From positions 385,005,461 through 385,069,460 of the forward strand of contig OY856187.1 of assembly GCA_963693315.1 (NCBI GenBank): DNA of 64,000 nt, in the 5' to 3' direction. The translations under genes were made by a program, and so were the position numbers. Source of the DNA: Diogma glabrata (Eukaryota > Arthropoda > Insecta > Diptera > Cylindrotomidae). The notes beneath the pieces were generated by a model. The model ran no database searches. It was not told where the DNA came from and saw only the letters and a program-made list of their open reading frames with translations. Below, one piece after another: positions 47,362-60,099 of the stretch (within the stretch, counting starts at the first letter, position 1; every line of letters starts with the position of its first letter).

Positions 47362-47581
47362 AAAATAAACGTCAAATGATGTAAAGATTTTATGTCCCAA
47401 GGAGGTAAAATGAGGGATTAGTGATTTAACAAAGCAATTTCCGTATGAGACCGAAGACCAAATTTCAACAAACACTGTCGCCGAATTATTTAAAGAAACG
47501 AAACTACGCAACAAACTTGTTATTGGAGTTATTGGAAATACGGCTGAACATCCCTCCACCCTTAAAATTAGTTGTATTTAA
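47362..47581 (+). pseudogene. unrecognised coding-like fragment with one stop
   Basis: In one plus-strand frame about 70 codons read with balanced composition (for example KQFPYETEDQISTNTVAELF and KLVIGVIGNTAEHP) and a single TGA near 47410, ending in a TAA at about 47580. An AG-type acceptor context stands just upstream (ATTTAG near 47350). I do not recognise the family. Composition stands out from the surrounding AT-rich DNA, so a decayed exon or transposon fragment is likely. Confidence 0.35.
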
Positions 47582-49955
47582 CAATAAATAAAATGGTTGG
47601 AGAGAAATTTAGCTAACTTGGTTGTTATTTGTATTTGTTTTGATACTTTTAATCTGTTTTGTTGAGACCTTTTAAGATAAATAAAAAGTGTAAAAATATT
47701 TTATGTTTAACTTTGCTATAGATACATGTTTAATGTTTATTAGCATAACAAAAATTAAAATAATGTAATAGTTTTGTTTTTGTTTGAAACGATTATTTTG
47801 AAAAACATATTGATGCAACAATTTAAAGTGAGATGTGCATTCAAAAGGATGATCGGTAAATTAAAAGAGAATTTATAGAAAACGCTAATGTTGTGATCAT
47901 ATATTATATAATTTTTATCCTCTATAAAACTATCGGTAGGAGATTTAAAAAAATTTAAGTTTTAAAAATTGAATCTCAAGTTTCATCTGGTACTCGCCCC
48001 ACTGATATTTTCTATCAATAAATGATGCACTCCGCTTAGCTGGCAAGGTAGTGTTGAGACTCTTAACTAGAACTATGGTGCTCATCCCAACAATAGTGCA
48101 CACTGTAATGGATATCTTGCTCGCAGCTCGCAGTGTAAAGTGCCAATGTCAAATAATGGCCCTTTACAAATAATAACCCTTCAACATTTTTAACTTATAT
48201 TTTATTAACTTGTATAAGCAAAACAAATATAAACAAAAACGAACCATGAAAAAACTGTATAATATGATTTTCCGCGTATTATTATTTTTCCGCATTGTTT
48301 TAAAATTAAATGTTTTGTTTTGTTTATATTTGTTTAATTAGAAAGCAAAATTTTAATTTGTTTTTAAAATTTTCTTTCTATTTAAGTAAAAGTAAATTTT
48401 AATTTGAGTAGAGTTGAATTTAGATAGTGAAGATAAATTTTTAGAAAATAAAGTGTAGTCAAAATTTTAGAGTCAAGTTGAATTTTTACATAAAAGTTGA
48501 TTAGAAGAAATTGAATAATTAGAGTTGAATTTTAATCGGGAGTAGGGTTTAATCAAGAGTTGGATTCTTAGAGTTGAATATTTAAAATCGAATGAGTGAA
48601 GTTAAATTTTTGAGAGTATAGTACAAAGTTCAAGACCGTCCAGTCGTGTATAAGTTTAAGAAATTGTAGTTGCGCGAAAAATATAAAACAAAGAGTCGTG
48701 TTATAAGCCTAAAATAATAAAGTTAAAAACTAATTTATCAACCTAAGTTAAGTAAAATTATTACAATAATACACGATTGTTAAAGTGATTTATAAAATAG
48801 AATTATCGAAAGTGAAAAAAAAAATACAACAATAACCAAAAGAGTCGATAAATTTTTGTGTGTTTTATTTACTCCTATGAACATTTGTGATTATGTTGAC
48901 CCTTTCCACTTTGGCCACAACATAATCTTGAGTTGAGAGTTGATCTGTGAATCAATACAAGTGTTAAATTGGAAAATAAGTAGTTGAAGGTTCTAGAAAA
49001 TAATAAAGTAAAAAGTAAAGTGATAAATATAAAAATAAATTAAATATAATAAAACTTAAAACGGATTATAATAACTATCACTGTTAAATTAAGAGTTCAG
49101 AGTCAAGTGATTAGAATTGTAAAAAACTAAAATAACATATTAAAATAAAAATTACTTGAATTTTGAGAACAAGTTATACGTTCAAATGGAGAGGTAGAAA
49201 TCAGGTCGAACCATAAATTAAATTTTCTGTATTAAACCAAAAAATTAAGAAAAAGGAAATGTAAATAAAACATTCTGAAAAATCGAAATAGTACAAAATT
49301 TATACGTAAGTGACTTTTATTTCTGTTCCACCAGTTCCACTTGTGATTATGTTATAGTACACCCGCTACGGCACAACAGCAGACTGTTTACATATGGAGA
49401 CTACAAGCTATCGAAGTGACTTCCGGTACTGTAAATGAAAATTTAAGAAGATCGAGAAGATTGAAATTCAATTCAAGAAGATTAAGATTCGGAGTTGATT
49501 TTCCCGCACATGCTTTTTTTCGACATCAAACAGTCGTGCTAATATCTTTTGTACAAAAGTGTACCGCACCATGCATTTAAATAACCACCAGTGAGAATAA
49601 TAACAAGGAATGACAAGATGCTAGATTCGGTTAGATCGAGGTGTTTTCAATCGTGATTTTAATATCAAAATCACTAAAAGTAAATTACGCCTTGTACCAA
49701 TTAAAAGTAATTAGAGGTCTTTAAGGGCTAAACTCATCTTTTTTTACCTCGAAATAACTGCATAATCTTTTGTTATGTAGACTGGAGTATGATAACGTAG
49801 AGCAGTCAAGTTCCAGATTCATATAATGTCTGTTTTCTCATAAATCACAATTTTACCTATCACGCGTAGTCCACAACAATTTTTCGTTCATCCATAATCT
49901 CATATTTTCGTCATATTTTCGTACAGTTTCCGTTACACATATTCCTTCTTAGCAT
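47582..49955. other. non-coding AT-rich stretch
   Basis: No gene. Notable only for GATTATGTTG...CAACATAATC at about 48892-48931, an inverted repeat of 10-bp arms. Confidence 0.4.
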
Positions 49956-51419
49956 AACACAATTAACAATAATATTTTATTTTACAATCCCCTATTATTG
50001 GCTCACACTGCGTTTCCACCAGCGTTACTTCACCATACTACATGAATTTGAATTCTCCGGACCTTCAACCGTGATTGCTCTAAATATTTTCAAACCTCAA
50101 ATAGCTGTGCATATTGGTCCAATCGTCTTAATATCTAACAATTATTATCATACAATCAGTTTTGCAATTGTCTTCAAAACGTATTATATTTCTTATATAG
50201 GTGTTTTTATCAATTTCTCTTTCCGTTATAAAACTAGATTTTACTGTACCACGGTTGTAAGCTATTATTTTATACTACGTAATCATCATAAAATCGCTTG
50301 AACATACGTTTAATCCATTCTTGTATCGCACTATATTGATATTTCTTCCAAATGCGTTGTAAATAACTTATTTCGTGAAATTATCTTACAATTTTATGTA
50401 TTACAAAATAACAACCAGTATTTGTTATAAAACGGAGAATGTACTAACATTGTTCTGCAAGTTTCACTTTCAAAAAACTTTGTAGCTCAATTTTCGATAT
50501 TTTTAACTATATAAGAAACGAAATATCTCATTTTCTCTCTCCTAGTGTGGTATTTTATTTTGACATATTATCTGATTGGAATCGGAGTTTGTTTTTTTGA
50601 ACTGTGAGTTGTCGGAAAATGTCAGTGAGGTAAAACATGTGATTTTGTTATTTTTTTTTTCTGTTTAAACATTAGTCTGTTCCGATGTGTTTTGTTTTTT
50701 TATTTTATTAAATAAAATATTTAGCTTAAATTTATATTGTAATATAGTGTAATTTTTTTGTGGAGTTAGCTAAAAACTGTATTTATAAAATTTTGTTGCC
50801 ATCCGTAAAATTCCAATGTTTCAAGGCGATTCTTAGTACAATTTTTGGTGTGATAAATTCAATTATGTCGTCCACCATTGCTAAAATAGAATAAACTAGA
50901 AAATTCTGAATGTTTAATGGTATTTAACACTTAATAAAAAAAAAGTTATGCATGTATGTTGTTCGTTCAAACAAAAAATTGTAAAGTAAGGAAACTTAAC
51001 CAACAAATAAGGTAAATCTTAAGATATTTTGTTAACCAAGGAAGAAATTTTGTATATGTAATAATGCTGATAAAATAATTTGAATTAAAATTAGTGATTT
51101 GGTTTCTAAGACTGTGGTAACAAAAATTAAATTGTTTTTTTTTGTGTTTGCCGATGATGATAAACAGTTACAACTAGTGATTAGCACGTTAATTTTGTTT
51201 AAATACAGGCAATGGACGAACAAACTTTATCGATTTACCCCTTAATCCGTTTGTATGTCGCAGAAATACGGTTTCTAAACCATCAACGTAATATTAGCCG
51301 TGCATATATCCAGTCTGGGTTGGTCGAAACTATTTCCAAGCCAGGGGAAGTAGTATTGTGACCTCGATCACTCTTTTGTTATCTTAAGATTCAATAACTG
51401 TAATTGTACTATCATGGTT

Positions 51420-52500
51420 GAAGCTGTAATAAGTTTGTCATCAATTATTTATTTAATTTTTTTTATATAACAATTTTGATCTTATCAACGTTTGAAGCAG
51501 AAATAATTTTATCAGCAATTACCGTTTTCTGCTCGGGCCATCATTGTTGGATTACAATATCATCGTTTGGGATAGTAATATTGATTATAACACCAATCAT
51601 TATTTTTATGTTGAACGCAGGAATTTTAATTGCATCATCGTTCGAAGCAGTACTAAAATTTTATTATCAATCGCTTGCTTTGGTTTTTTTACGGTAACAG
51701 TTTGGAGTATTTCAACGCTTGAAGTAGTAATAATTTTACCATCACTCACGGCTGTTATGTTTTGAAAGCAATAAGTTTGATTACCCTAGTATCGTTTGAG
51801 GCGGTGATAACTTTGTCTTCACGCCTATTTTGGGATGTTGAGTGCAACAATTTTCATCACCCGATCATTAGATGCAGTAGTATATTTACCAACCAGCCCC
51901 AGTTTATTTTCTTGTTGGAAGCAACAAATTTGAATGCTGAAAAATACAACAATCGCCTTAGTTATTGCGCCGTAACTTTCATACAATATCTATACAGTAT
52001 TTCTACCGTTGGTGTCAATAATCACCTAGCAGTTGTGGTGCAACACTTGTGGTATTAATATCAAATCTTATCAGTAATTGCCTGAGTTATTACGGCACAC
52101 CAGTTACAACTTAATTATACACTTTTATCAGTACTTGCCTGAGTTATTTCAACGCAACATTTATACTAGAGTTATACAGTTTTAATCAGCTATCGTCCTA
52201 AGTATTTGTCACGCAACTATCATACAATATTTATACAATATTTCTACAGTTTTTATCAGCTATCGTCATAAGTATTTGTGACGCAACTTTCATACCATAT
52301 TTATACCATATTTCTACAGTTTTTATCAGCTTTCGCCTTGGCTATTGTGGCGCAACAGTTTTACAACATTTACAACTTGATTCTACAATTTTATCAGTAA
52401 TTGCCTGAGTTATTACGGCCCAACGTTTACAGCTTAATTATACATTTTTATCAGCGATTGCCTTATTGTGGCGCAACATTTACACAATTATTATACCATT
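51420..52500. repeat. degenerate tandem array, about 70-90-bp units
   Basis: Two related sub-blocks. In 51420-51920 the recurrent core is ATCGTTTGAAGCAGTAATAAT-like followed by TTTATCATCAATTGC-like sequence. In 51930-52500 it is TTTTTATCAGCTATCGTC-like then TTATTGTGGCGCAACATTTA-like sequence. Around a dozen units in all, each diverged. It sits directly upstream of the leader block of the repeat family. Confidence 0.75.
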
Positions 52501-52588
52501 ATTCATCTTACACTACCTTACCTGCTTGAATTTTCACCGCTGATGGAGGGCTAAAACGTTAAGACTTTGAGGCCTGTCGGATATAACC

Positions 52589-52599
52589 ATGGGGTGAGT
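52589..52599 (+). promoter_or_regulatory. ATG followed at once by a splice-donor sequence
   Basis: AACCATGGG then GTGAGT (52594-52599), with GGTGAGTGAATTTT identical over 14 bases to the errantivirus donor at 13541. The related copy at 60489 has AACCATGAG then GTGAGT. In both, two bases follow the ATG before the donor, suggesting a start codon split from its coding region by an intron. Confidence 0.45.
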
Positions 52600-52999
52600 G
52601 AATTTTGATTATTCTTTTTACTTTTCTAACGTAGAGGTGTGAAGGCGTGTGAATGGGTGAATGTAGGGAGTGAATGTGGGGGTTGAACGTGCAGATCACG
52701 GTTCTTTCGCAAATGGGGTCGCCAGAGTCTCATTTTTTCATTCGTATTGTATCCATTTCTGTATATCCACGTAATTTGCGTACATTTCTGTATTTGTGTT
52801 GAAGCAGCAGGTATTAATTTATCAAATCCACGATCACTGAGCTTTAGTCGTTACGGCGTTATTAATCTCTAGGTACGCAGCCTGCTATGCCGCTTCATTG
52901 GTTCGCCAATGAAAAAGCTCTTCATTACACTTTTTAAATGATATTCAAACTAAAAACCGTTTAATATTTAATAAAGTTTACAAGAAAGCTACGTAAAGA

Positions 53000-53440
53000 G
53001 GAGAAGGAAACCAAATCAGTGTTAACATATATTTGTAAAATTAATTTTGATAACTTAGAGGATATCATATTATCCAAAGAAGATGTTGAGAATGTCATAA
53101 GAAAAACCATCAAAAGCTATGGCATCTCCACCGGTATGCTAAAATACATTTAAACCAATAAATTGAATCACCATCACCAAACTATACTCAAAACATTGCT
53201 TTATACTATCCAGATACCAAACATTTGAAAAACATTCAAAATCAGCCCCATAATAAAACCCTGGAAACCTGAAGAAAAGGAAAAATCATACAGATCGATG
53301 TGCATCGTTTGCAAATATAATTGGAGTACATCTGCTACCATGATTAACAAGATATTACATTTTAACGTCACATCAATATGGTCAGGCAACACATAGTACG
53401 ATACAAATCTTCTGAAACTATTGAAACCATTGAGCGCGGC
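53000..53440 (+). pseudogene. Jockey-like reverse transcriptase fragment
   Basis: Plus-strand traces: LEDIILSKEDVENVIRK, then TFKISPIIKPWKPEEKEKSYR, which matches the 'A-x-I-x-PI-x-KPGKP-x-x-x-x-SYRPI' start of RT, and QYGQATHSTIQ matching 'QFGFR-x-x-HST-x-Q'. Frames shift several times. Separate from the R1-like LINE that follows. Confidence 0.6.
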
Positions 53441-53893
53441 GTAAGATCCACTGCTTAAATTCAATGTTCATAAACAAGCAAGAGGTAAACACTGCAAAAC
53501 ACAAAAACAGAAATAACAGTAAATTAATCAACGTGGGAGAGTTATAGGAGAGCAGCAAATAAACATTTTTGGTAGCAGCGTAACCAAAACCTATACCATG
53601 TCAGCAGCTAAGTCTTCGTTAACGGAGTCTATTCCTCTTGAAAAATATGGCACACAAACGGTGTGGTCCTCCACCACAATTCGGTGGTCAGCAAATCTTC
53701 GGAGATGCAGGCTTCCGAGACCACGATAACAGCTGGCAAAAAGAGGAAGAGGAAAATGATTGTGGTTCAAAGAGCTGAGAAAAAAGAACAAAGCTAAGGA
53801 TAACACATCACTGCCAAAAAGCATTGCAGAGCAGGCGTCTACTTTGTATTTACAACGGTGTTTCTGTAATGATATTTCCCTTGGACATGAGAG

Positions 53894-54480
53894 TTGAGAC
53901 GATCAAACAGAATATGTCTACTGATAGACCTGGTTCCATGTCACAAGATGAGTCTTCGTATGGAGCAAAATAAAGCTTCTGGTGAAGGCAGTCCAGGTCC
54001 TATACAAGGGAATGACGACGCGACTCACCTTGAGGTCTTAAAGCACAAAAGCAGAAAAGCTTCGAGTGATAGTGCCTCAAAAATTCCATTGAAGTCGACA
54101 ACAACGACGGGTCCGAAGAAGGTTGCATCAAGCATCAAGCATAGTGCAGAAAAAAGAGGGCTTGTTGGAATTATCGAATCAAACAATGACATAATAATCC
54201 AAGAACAAAACAGTTTGATCCAGGAACACCTGTTTAAAGATATGCTGAAACAAACAAGAACTCTGGTAACGTTTGAAGAGGTGACGATGAAAGAAGTAAA
54301 ACTTTATTTCCGATGTTCAAACGACTTCTCATTAAACCGGTTGGTGGAGGAATTTCATGGTTGTATTCCATGGGAAGAAGTAAGGCTTTCAGGAATCAAG
54401 TTTTGTGATTTTTATCAGAAGCACCAAAATCTGGATTCAAGGTCATAGACAATCAGAGACTGCCTAGATGGGTGGTTTTG
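53894..54480 (+). pseudogene. R1-like LINE ORF1-like protein, partial
   Basis: A 184-codon open frame, S/K-rich in its first half (GEGSPGPIQGNDDATHLEV), with a structured second half (TLVTFEEVTMKEVKLYFRCS, FHGCIPWEEVRLSGIKF) that continues past the stop in a shifted frame (VIDNQRLPRW, WVVLEV-MA). The position, ahead of an R1-type endonuclease on the same strand, suggests an ORF1/EN-linker product. The start is taken at 53894 but the real one is uncertain. Confidence 0.45.
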
Positions 54481-54619
54481 GAGGTCTAAATGGCCTGAGC
54501 AATTCTAAATGGAGGATACGAGCGTGAGAGGGGAAGAAATTGGCTGTGGATAAAACCTCTGTCGACGAAAGCCTCTTCCACATTCTTTTCGATGAATTTT
54601 ATGATAGCAATGTTATGAT

Positions 54620-55090
54620 AGCAATGAAAAAACTGGAGTTTCTACACATCAATCTACAACATAGCATAAGTCTTTGCTTCACTTTCTAAAAAGTTGCATA
54701 TAAAAATATCAATAATTCAGGAACCCTTCATCGTTAAAAACTGTTGTTCCATTAAGGGCTTTGATATTATGTATAAAGGGCGCCTGACAAAACCGGAACC
54801 TGCATAGCATCACAAAAACGTCTTGATATGCATCTTCTGGCAGAGTTATCCTTAGGTGGTTTAAGCGTAGGAATGGAACAGCTACGAAGAAAAGGTGGAT
54901 ATTTATTGTGTTAGCCTACCTCCAGTACGAATCTTTTAGTCCCGCATCAACGCAGGAATTGGTGCGCGTAGTTGGCTGAGCCAAGAATAAAAACCTGGCT
55001 TTCATAGTCAGTTGTTATGCTAATTCACATCACGTGGGCTAAGGAAGTGCCAAAAAAACAGCAGAGGTGAGTCTCTTTCAGAGATGAGTA
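54620..55090 (+). pseudogene. R1-like LINE endonuclease domain, broken
   Basis: Plus-strand traces of the apurinic-type endonuclease: FLHINLQHS (usual LQINLHHSKAAS), a QEPFIVK segment, KGFDIMYKGR, and LARVVG/AKNKN then an ANSHHVG-like end (NAHH-x-x-WGS). Several frameshifts. It cuts target DNA for target-primed reverse transcription in functional relatives. Confidence 0.6.
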
Positions 55091-55489
55091 TCCCAAAAAA
55101 CAACAGTAGAGGTGAGAGCATTGGCTAGTTCTAATTCAGAAATTCTAAACTTCAAAAAAGAGCACGTTTTTGATAATTTTTGGACGGCAAGAAAACATAG
55201 ACATCACTCTATGCTTCAGGTTTCTTCTAGAAGATATCAGGAGCTTAAAAGCGGTTACAGATTTATATATGAGCGATCACAGATATTTTGATTTTCTATT
55301 AAAAATGATTCTAGCCGAGGATCATGTCTAACGGAATCCAAGTCAGACCGATTGGGTGTGCTTAAAATGATAAACTTAAACAAAGATCTAAGAAACTTCT
55401 GAAGAGAGCATTGAAAACTCGTGATGAAATTGTCTGTCTGAAGAAAATCCTGCTATTCAATAGACAACACACTTATTAAGCGAGAAAGT

Positions 55490-55929
55490 CTACGGACACA
55501 ATCCTATCCGAGGTGGTCTCTGATATTGAATATACTATCTCTTAAAAGGGTTTTACTCTTGGCGCTTTTCTTTACATAGAATGGGATTTTGACCAAGCTA
55601 CTTTTGAGTTACCCCTTAATGTAGTGGAAAGGTACGGTGTGAACAAAATACTCGTAAGGTGGATCCAATATACTCTGGAAGATCGATGTCTATTCATTCA
55701 CATAAAACACAACATCAAAATCCAGGTAATTCTAAAGCGTGGATGTCCTCAAGGGGCGTTCTATCACCCCTGCTGTGAAATATGACGGTATACCAGATCC
55801 TGATTGCATTAAATAACGCTCTGAACATTAGCAAAAGTTGGTGTTGGAAGAATGGTCTCTCGATCAATGCTTCTAAGACACAGCTGATTTTGTTTACCAA
55901 CAGTAGGAAACTAAATAACTTCAGTCTTC
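55490..55929 (+). pseudogene. R1-like LINE reverse transcriptase, first part
   Basis: Reads VVSDIEY, FTLGAFLYIEWDFDQATFEL (motif A, with the expected D present), LKRGCPQGAFYHP (usual RGCPQGGVLSPLLW) and, further on, WCWKNGLSINASKTQLILF, ending in a KLNNFSL segment at 55929. Frameshifts near the PQG box. It stops exactly at the 6.4-kb insertion and continues at 62296. Confidence 0.75.
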
Positions 55930-56142
55930 TGTAACAAAGTAACTTGGCGCTCGACGGCGCAGTGGTAAAATTCCCTGATTTGTAGATTCAGTATGGTACC
56001 ACATGCCTCAAATATTTGTTGCCTGGGACTTTCATAAATATTTTGTTTCGCATACGTCATTCATGGTCATCAATTAATGTAATTTCCGCTACATAAATTT
56101 AGCTTCCAATAATAAATGGCATTAATGATGGAAATAATCAGC

Positions 56143-56670
56143 CTGTTGATGAAAAGCTATGCATTTATACGAACAAATGCCAGTTGGGTAGTGGGAAATA
56201 CGGAGAAAACTGATCGTCAATGTGAACCTACATTTTTGGGAATATTTATATTTTATGTTCGCTCCAACTTTGATTTACCGTGATAGTTATCCAAGAAATA
56301 AACAAATTAATTGGGTAAAAGCTGTACATTACTTTACGGAGTTCGTAGCAATAGTATACAGTTGCTCGTTGGTTTTCGATCACTTTCTAAAAGGACATTT
56401 CATCGACTGTGGAAAGACCGAAATGACGTTAATAACTCTGTTAACAATCTATTTAGAATTTCCAGTTATATATTCGTAGGGATTTTGCTCGTTGCTACAC
56501 GCATGGATGAACATGCGCGCCGAATTGCTAAAATTCGGAGATCGACTGTTTTTATAGAGATTGGTGGAATAGTAACTCATTAAACGAATATTATCGTACC
56601 TGGAATACAACCTTTCATGATTGGTTATATGAATATATTTTCAAAGATTTTTATTTCTTATCAAATAAAT
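56143..56670 (+). pseudogene. sterol O-acyltransferase (ACAT/SOAT) fragment
   Basis: An MBOAT enzyme that esterifies cholesterol in the endoplasmic reticulum. Seen here: LLMKSYAFIRTNA (just after an AG at 56140-56141), [36 protein letters not shown], the family signature FYRDWWN (56550-56570) and [17 protein letters not shown] at 56477-56479, one extra T just before the FYRDWWN codons and a frameshift near 56215 break it. The catalytic His downstream is not reached. It corresponds to a central exon or exons of the gene. No other host gene part is nearby; it lies inside the 6.4-kb insertion, so capture is possible. Confidence 0.8.
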
Positions 56671-57094
56671 CATCAGTTGTGCCATCAGGAACCTTGTGAC
56701 CATTGGCTGTTATTTCTTCGTCCGTCATATTTTCCAACAATAAATTATTACTGATAGCGACTAAACCACATAAATTGATGCACTAGTTAAAATTTGATTA
56801 AAGGCATATAAATTTTATGTATCTATTTCTACCACACTAATTTGCAACTTTTTTCCTTCATGTGTAATACACTGATTTTGAGTCTCACTGCGTTCACACA
56901 ACCACAACTTCGCTAAAATAGTTAATTTATTTCTCCGTAAACTCAAACCATAACCGCCATCTGCTATTGTTGTAGTAAAACCTGAGATAGTTGTGCATAT
57001 TTAACCATCTGATTTCCTACCTTAAAACTGTATCCGTCAATCAGTATAGAAATTAACCTAGAACCGCTGTATTTATTATTATCGATTTTTCTTT

Positions 57095-57140
57095 CCGCTA
57101 TATACCTATATATATATATTTATATATATATATATATATG
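57095..57140. repeat. (TA)n microsatellite
   Basis: A TA dinucleotide run with a few interruptions. Ordinary microsatellite. Confidence 0.95.
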
Positions 57141-57709
57141 AATCTCGCAAGCTAGATACGGCTGTAGATCAATTGTAGTTTGCTATTTTAATATTGGTTG
57201 TAATACGTCATAATTCGATATTCTAAATGTAAATTCGGGATTTCATCCTGAACTCATTAGTTTCGCTATTTCCCTGTAGATGTCCGCCAACCGGTTGATA
57301 TTTCAGGTTTCAATACCTAACCATACTCCACTTTTAGAACCCGGGGATTATACGAATTTCTTGGCAAATATGTACATTGGTCAATATATTTCCCAAAAAT
57401 CATTTCATGGACATAGATGTCTCGATTCGTGATTGGATTCGATTGTTAAACGTGAATTCGAGATGTGAACAAAAAGTGTGTGTTTCGTCTTGCTATAAAA
57501 AGCGCCGATTTTCATAAGGCGGCCTCTTATGTCTTTGCAATTTTTCTTTCGCGAATATCAAAAAGCAAGTGGAATTTCTTTTTTGAATTCACGTTTTGTT
57601 GATTAAAATTAAGTAGTGAAAATTTTAATTAAATTCAATTTTTACTGTAGTTCAATTAATTCAATTTTTTTAATAGTATCAATTTGCGTAGTGAAATTTA
57701 AAAAAAATT

Positions 57710-57961
57710 TTATATGTTTGTGTCGTAGCAAAACAAAAAAAAAATAAAGCTCTTATCTACTATTTTCCATCTGACGATTAGTTCTATTATATTTTTCTGA
57801 ATGGATTCATATTTTAGGACGTGCGGTTGCAATAAGCTGTCAACTATTTTCTTTGGTGAAGATAAAAATGGCGATTTGAGTGGTGATACATTTTTTTCAA
57901 GTGCATTTGGTATCAACCAAAACATCATTTTGTTTAAAGAAAGATTGGTATTTGTCTCCAC
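57710..57961 (-). pseudogene. possible hAT transposase N-terminal fragment
   Basis: An 83-codon frame whose middle (KKIVDSLLQPHVLKYESIQK then IIELIVRWKIVDKSF) resembles the segment after the BED finger in hAT transposases ('KID-FF-P-L-KY', 'I-E-IV-WIVVD--P'). No BED finger or catalytic region is present. Weak by motif; it could be chance. Confidence 0.3.
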
Positions 57962-59040
57962 CTAAAGTTTGATTAACACCGAGAGTTGTCGATATTACAC
58001 AGAGGAATAGTTTTCCGCTATTCTGAGGCCACAATACAATGGATAGCAGATAAAAACAGGTGACACGTCATGACCTCATGCGTGATCCAGGTAACAATGG
58101 AATAAACTAGTTGGCCATAGGCTTAGTAATCATTCGTGTACCTATAATAGGTTGTTTTAAATAATCGAACTTTTAAAGAACCAAATTTAAAATCAATCAT
58201 AATCGTACAACCATGACAAAATGAAGTCCAATTTTTATTGAACCGTGCACGTCCGTGTAACGAATGATCACGCATCTTATATTATTCCTGTATGTTGTGA
58301 CACAGTGAAATTAGCGGGTAAATTATAATCATTCTAAGTGGTATTATCAGTCACAATTGTGTTAAACTGAAATAAAAGAACATAAACTAAAACTTAATCC
58401 ATGGGGGTTGAACTGTGTATGTGAGTTGAACTAAAGTCATCCAAGCATAATTATTCCGATGATTTGCCTATTAATTAATTATTTGATTAAGGTATAATCG
58501 GTCTAAAGAGAATAGTGTGATGTTAGATTTATTAAATTATAAAGCTAATTTTGCCGAACCGTGGTTGTCCGTTTTGATTGAGTGCTCGTATCGTATTTCA
58601 GTTATTTATTAGTTATTCGCGTAGGACGGAAGAGAACAACATGCAAAGAAACCGCAATACTTAATACAAGGAGAAAGGATAAAATAAAATGTAAAGGGAC
58701 GTGTAAAGAGAAAAAAAAATCCATTTATAAACACAAAGGCACAAAGGCACTTAAAAAAAAAATACAAAAATCATGCAAAAAAAAGCAATAGTCAAAAACA
58801 GAAAAAGGAAGTATTTTATTTAGCGTATGGCTCTTGCTGTTACACTTCAAAAACAAAAATAAAACTCAAAAATAGGTAGATTTTCCATTGAAGTCCACAC
58901 AAGACAAAACATGAATACACATTAAAATGAGCTTACAATCGATTCGACTGCGCGTCATTAGTTAAAAATTAGAAAGTAAAATATTAAAATTATAAAAAGA
59001 TATCATGCAGAGAGCACTTGTCGAGTTATCAGTTATCATT
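57962..59040. other. non-coding stretch within the 6.4-kb insertion
   Basis: No gene. A lysine-rich open frame at 58582-58791 follows from A-rich composition and is not supported. Confidence 0.4.
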
Positions 59041-59061
59041 GATTCGAATAAAGTAACTCTT

Positions 59062-59848
59062 TTAACTTATATTTACTGTGATGGAAATCGAAGCTTTGAG
59101 CATTTTTATTCGCGTTCTGTAGCATTCTTGTGATAGGCTCATTTCTACCATAATCTGTGCGCGATGGAAATCAATTCTGAATAAAGAAACATACCTAGTT
59201 TCGCGATAATTAATATTAATGTTTATGGATTCTAAAATTGAGGAATTAACTGCACAAGCCAAAATTTTATGGACAAAAATAACGTCAGCTATTTCACGAC
59301 GTTTCTGCAGGCTGTGCATACCAAGAAGACTAAGTCGATCCAGATATGGAGGCAAGTTGTATGGATCAGCCCAAGGAAGGCCTCTAAGTGCAAAACGCAC
59401 AAATCTGCGTTGGACAGCTTCTATTCTATTGATATGTACGTAGTGATAAGGTGACCAGACTTGAGAAGCATATTCAAACAGTGGTCTAACGATGGTTAAA
59501 TGCTCTGGTGACATAAGGGTCGGAAAATTCTTTGGACCATCGTTTAATGAAATCAAGTGCTGAGTTGGCCCGACTAACAATGTTGTCGATATGGGATCTA
59601 AAATTAAGCTCACTATCACATAAAACGCCTAAGTCTCTAATTAAATGCACTCTTGATATTATTATATCGCCATTGATAGTATAACTGCGAGTAGGTAGTT
59701 TATATTTTTTGAAGGTTGATAGGAAAAGGAAACAATTGTATATATCTATTTGTACATCAAATAGAAGATCAACTAAATTTAAACCAATAGGTTTACACAT
59801 ATAGCAAATTTTTTTGTTATTTATTTTCTTTTGTGTGTTTAATATCAT
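59062..59848 (-). pseudogene. Jockey-type LINE, C-terminal reverse transcriptase
   Basis: Two overlapping minus-strand frames. The first (59848-59486) holds the region after the catalytic box: INGDIIISRVHLIRDLGVLC and SELNFRSHIDNIVSRAN. The second (59619-59062) has RPLFEYASQVWSPYHYVHI and RIEAVQRRFVRFALRGLPW, the Jockey C-terminal signature. One frameshift near 59500. It is 5' truncated, as is usual for LINE insertions. Relatively well preserved, thus younger than the other LINE pieces. Confidence 0.8.
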
Positions 59849-60099
59849 AGATAAATCATACTTTTACTACTAACTCTAAATCAAACTATTTTTGATAATA
59901 TCAGAAGAATTAACTTTTAATTAATGCATTTTTGTAAACCGGGTTGCCTAGTTCGAGTATTACATCTTAATTAATTTGAGGCATTTATTGAATTACGTGG
60001 TTATAAACGTACATTGTAATAAAAGAAAAAAAAGTATAAAAAAATCTTATGTGCTGTAATTGTGGCTTGTGTCGTACCAAAGAAAAGGGAAGATTGTGG

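Larger units (their letters stand above)
49956..52929 (+). repeat. copy A of a long non-coding repeat family, ending in an LTR-like TTACA
   Basis: Shares colinear blocks with 56880-62291: a CTCACACTGCGTT... block (49999), a CCTCAAATAGCTGTGCATATT block (50095), a GATAACCATG+GTGAGT leader block (52580), and the tail block with TCGCCAGAGTCTCATT, CGCAGCCTGCTATGCC and CTTCATTACA (52730-52929). The right boundary at 52929 is followed by Jockey-like sequence. The left boundary is not visible. No coding capacity. Confidence 0.55.

Noticed and set aside
48000..48130. Possible tRNA or small RNA gene
   Set aside because: No cloverleaf, no internal promoter boxes could be placed.
58582..58791. Lysine-rich reading frame as a gene
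   Set aside because: Low-complexity A-rich sequence, no conserved motif.
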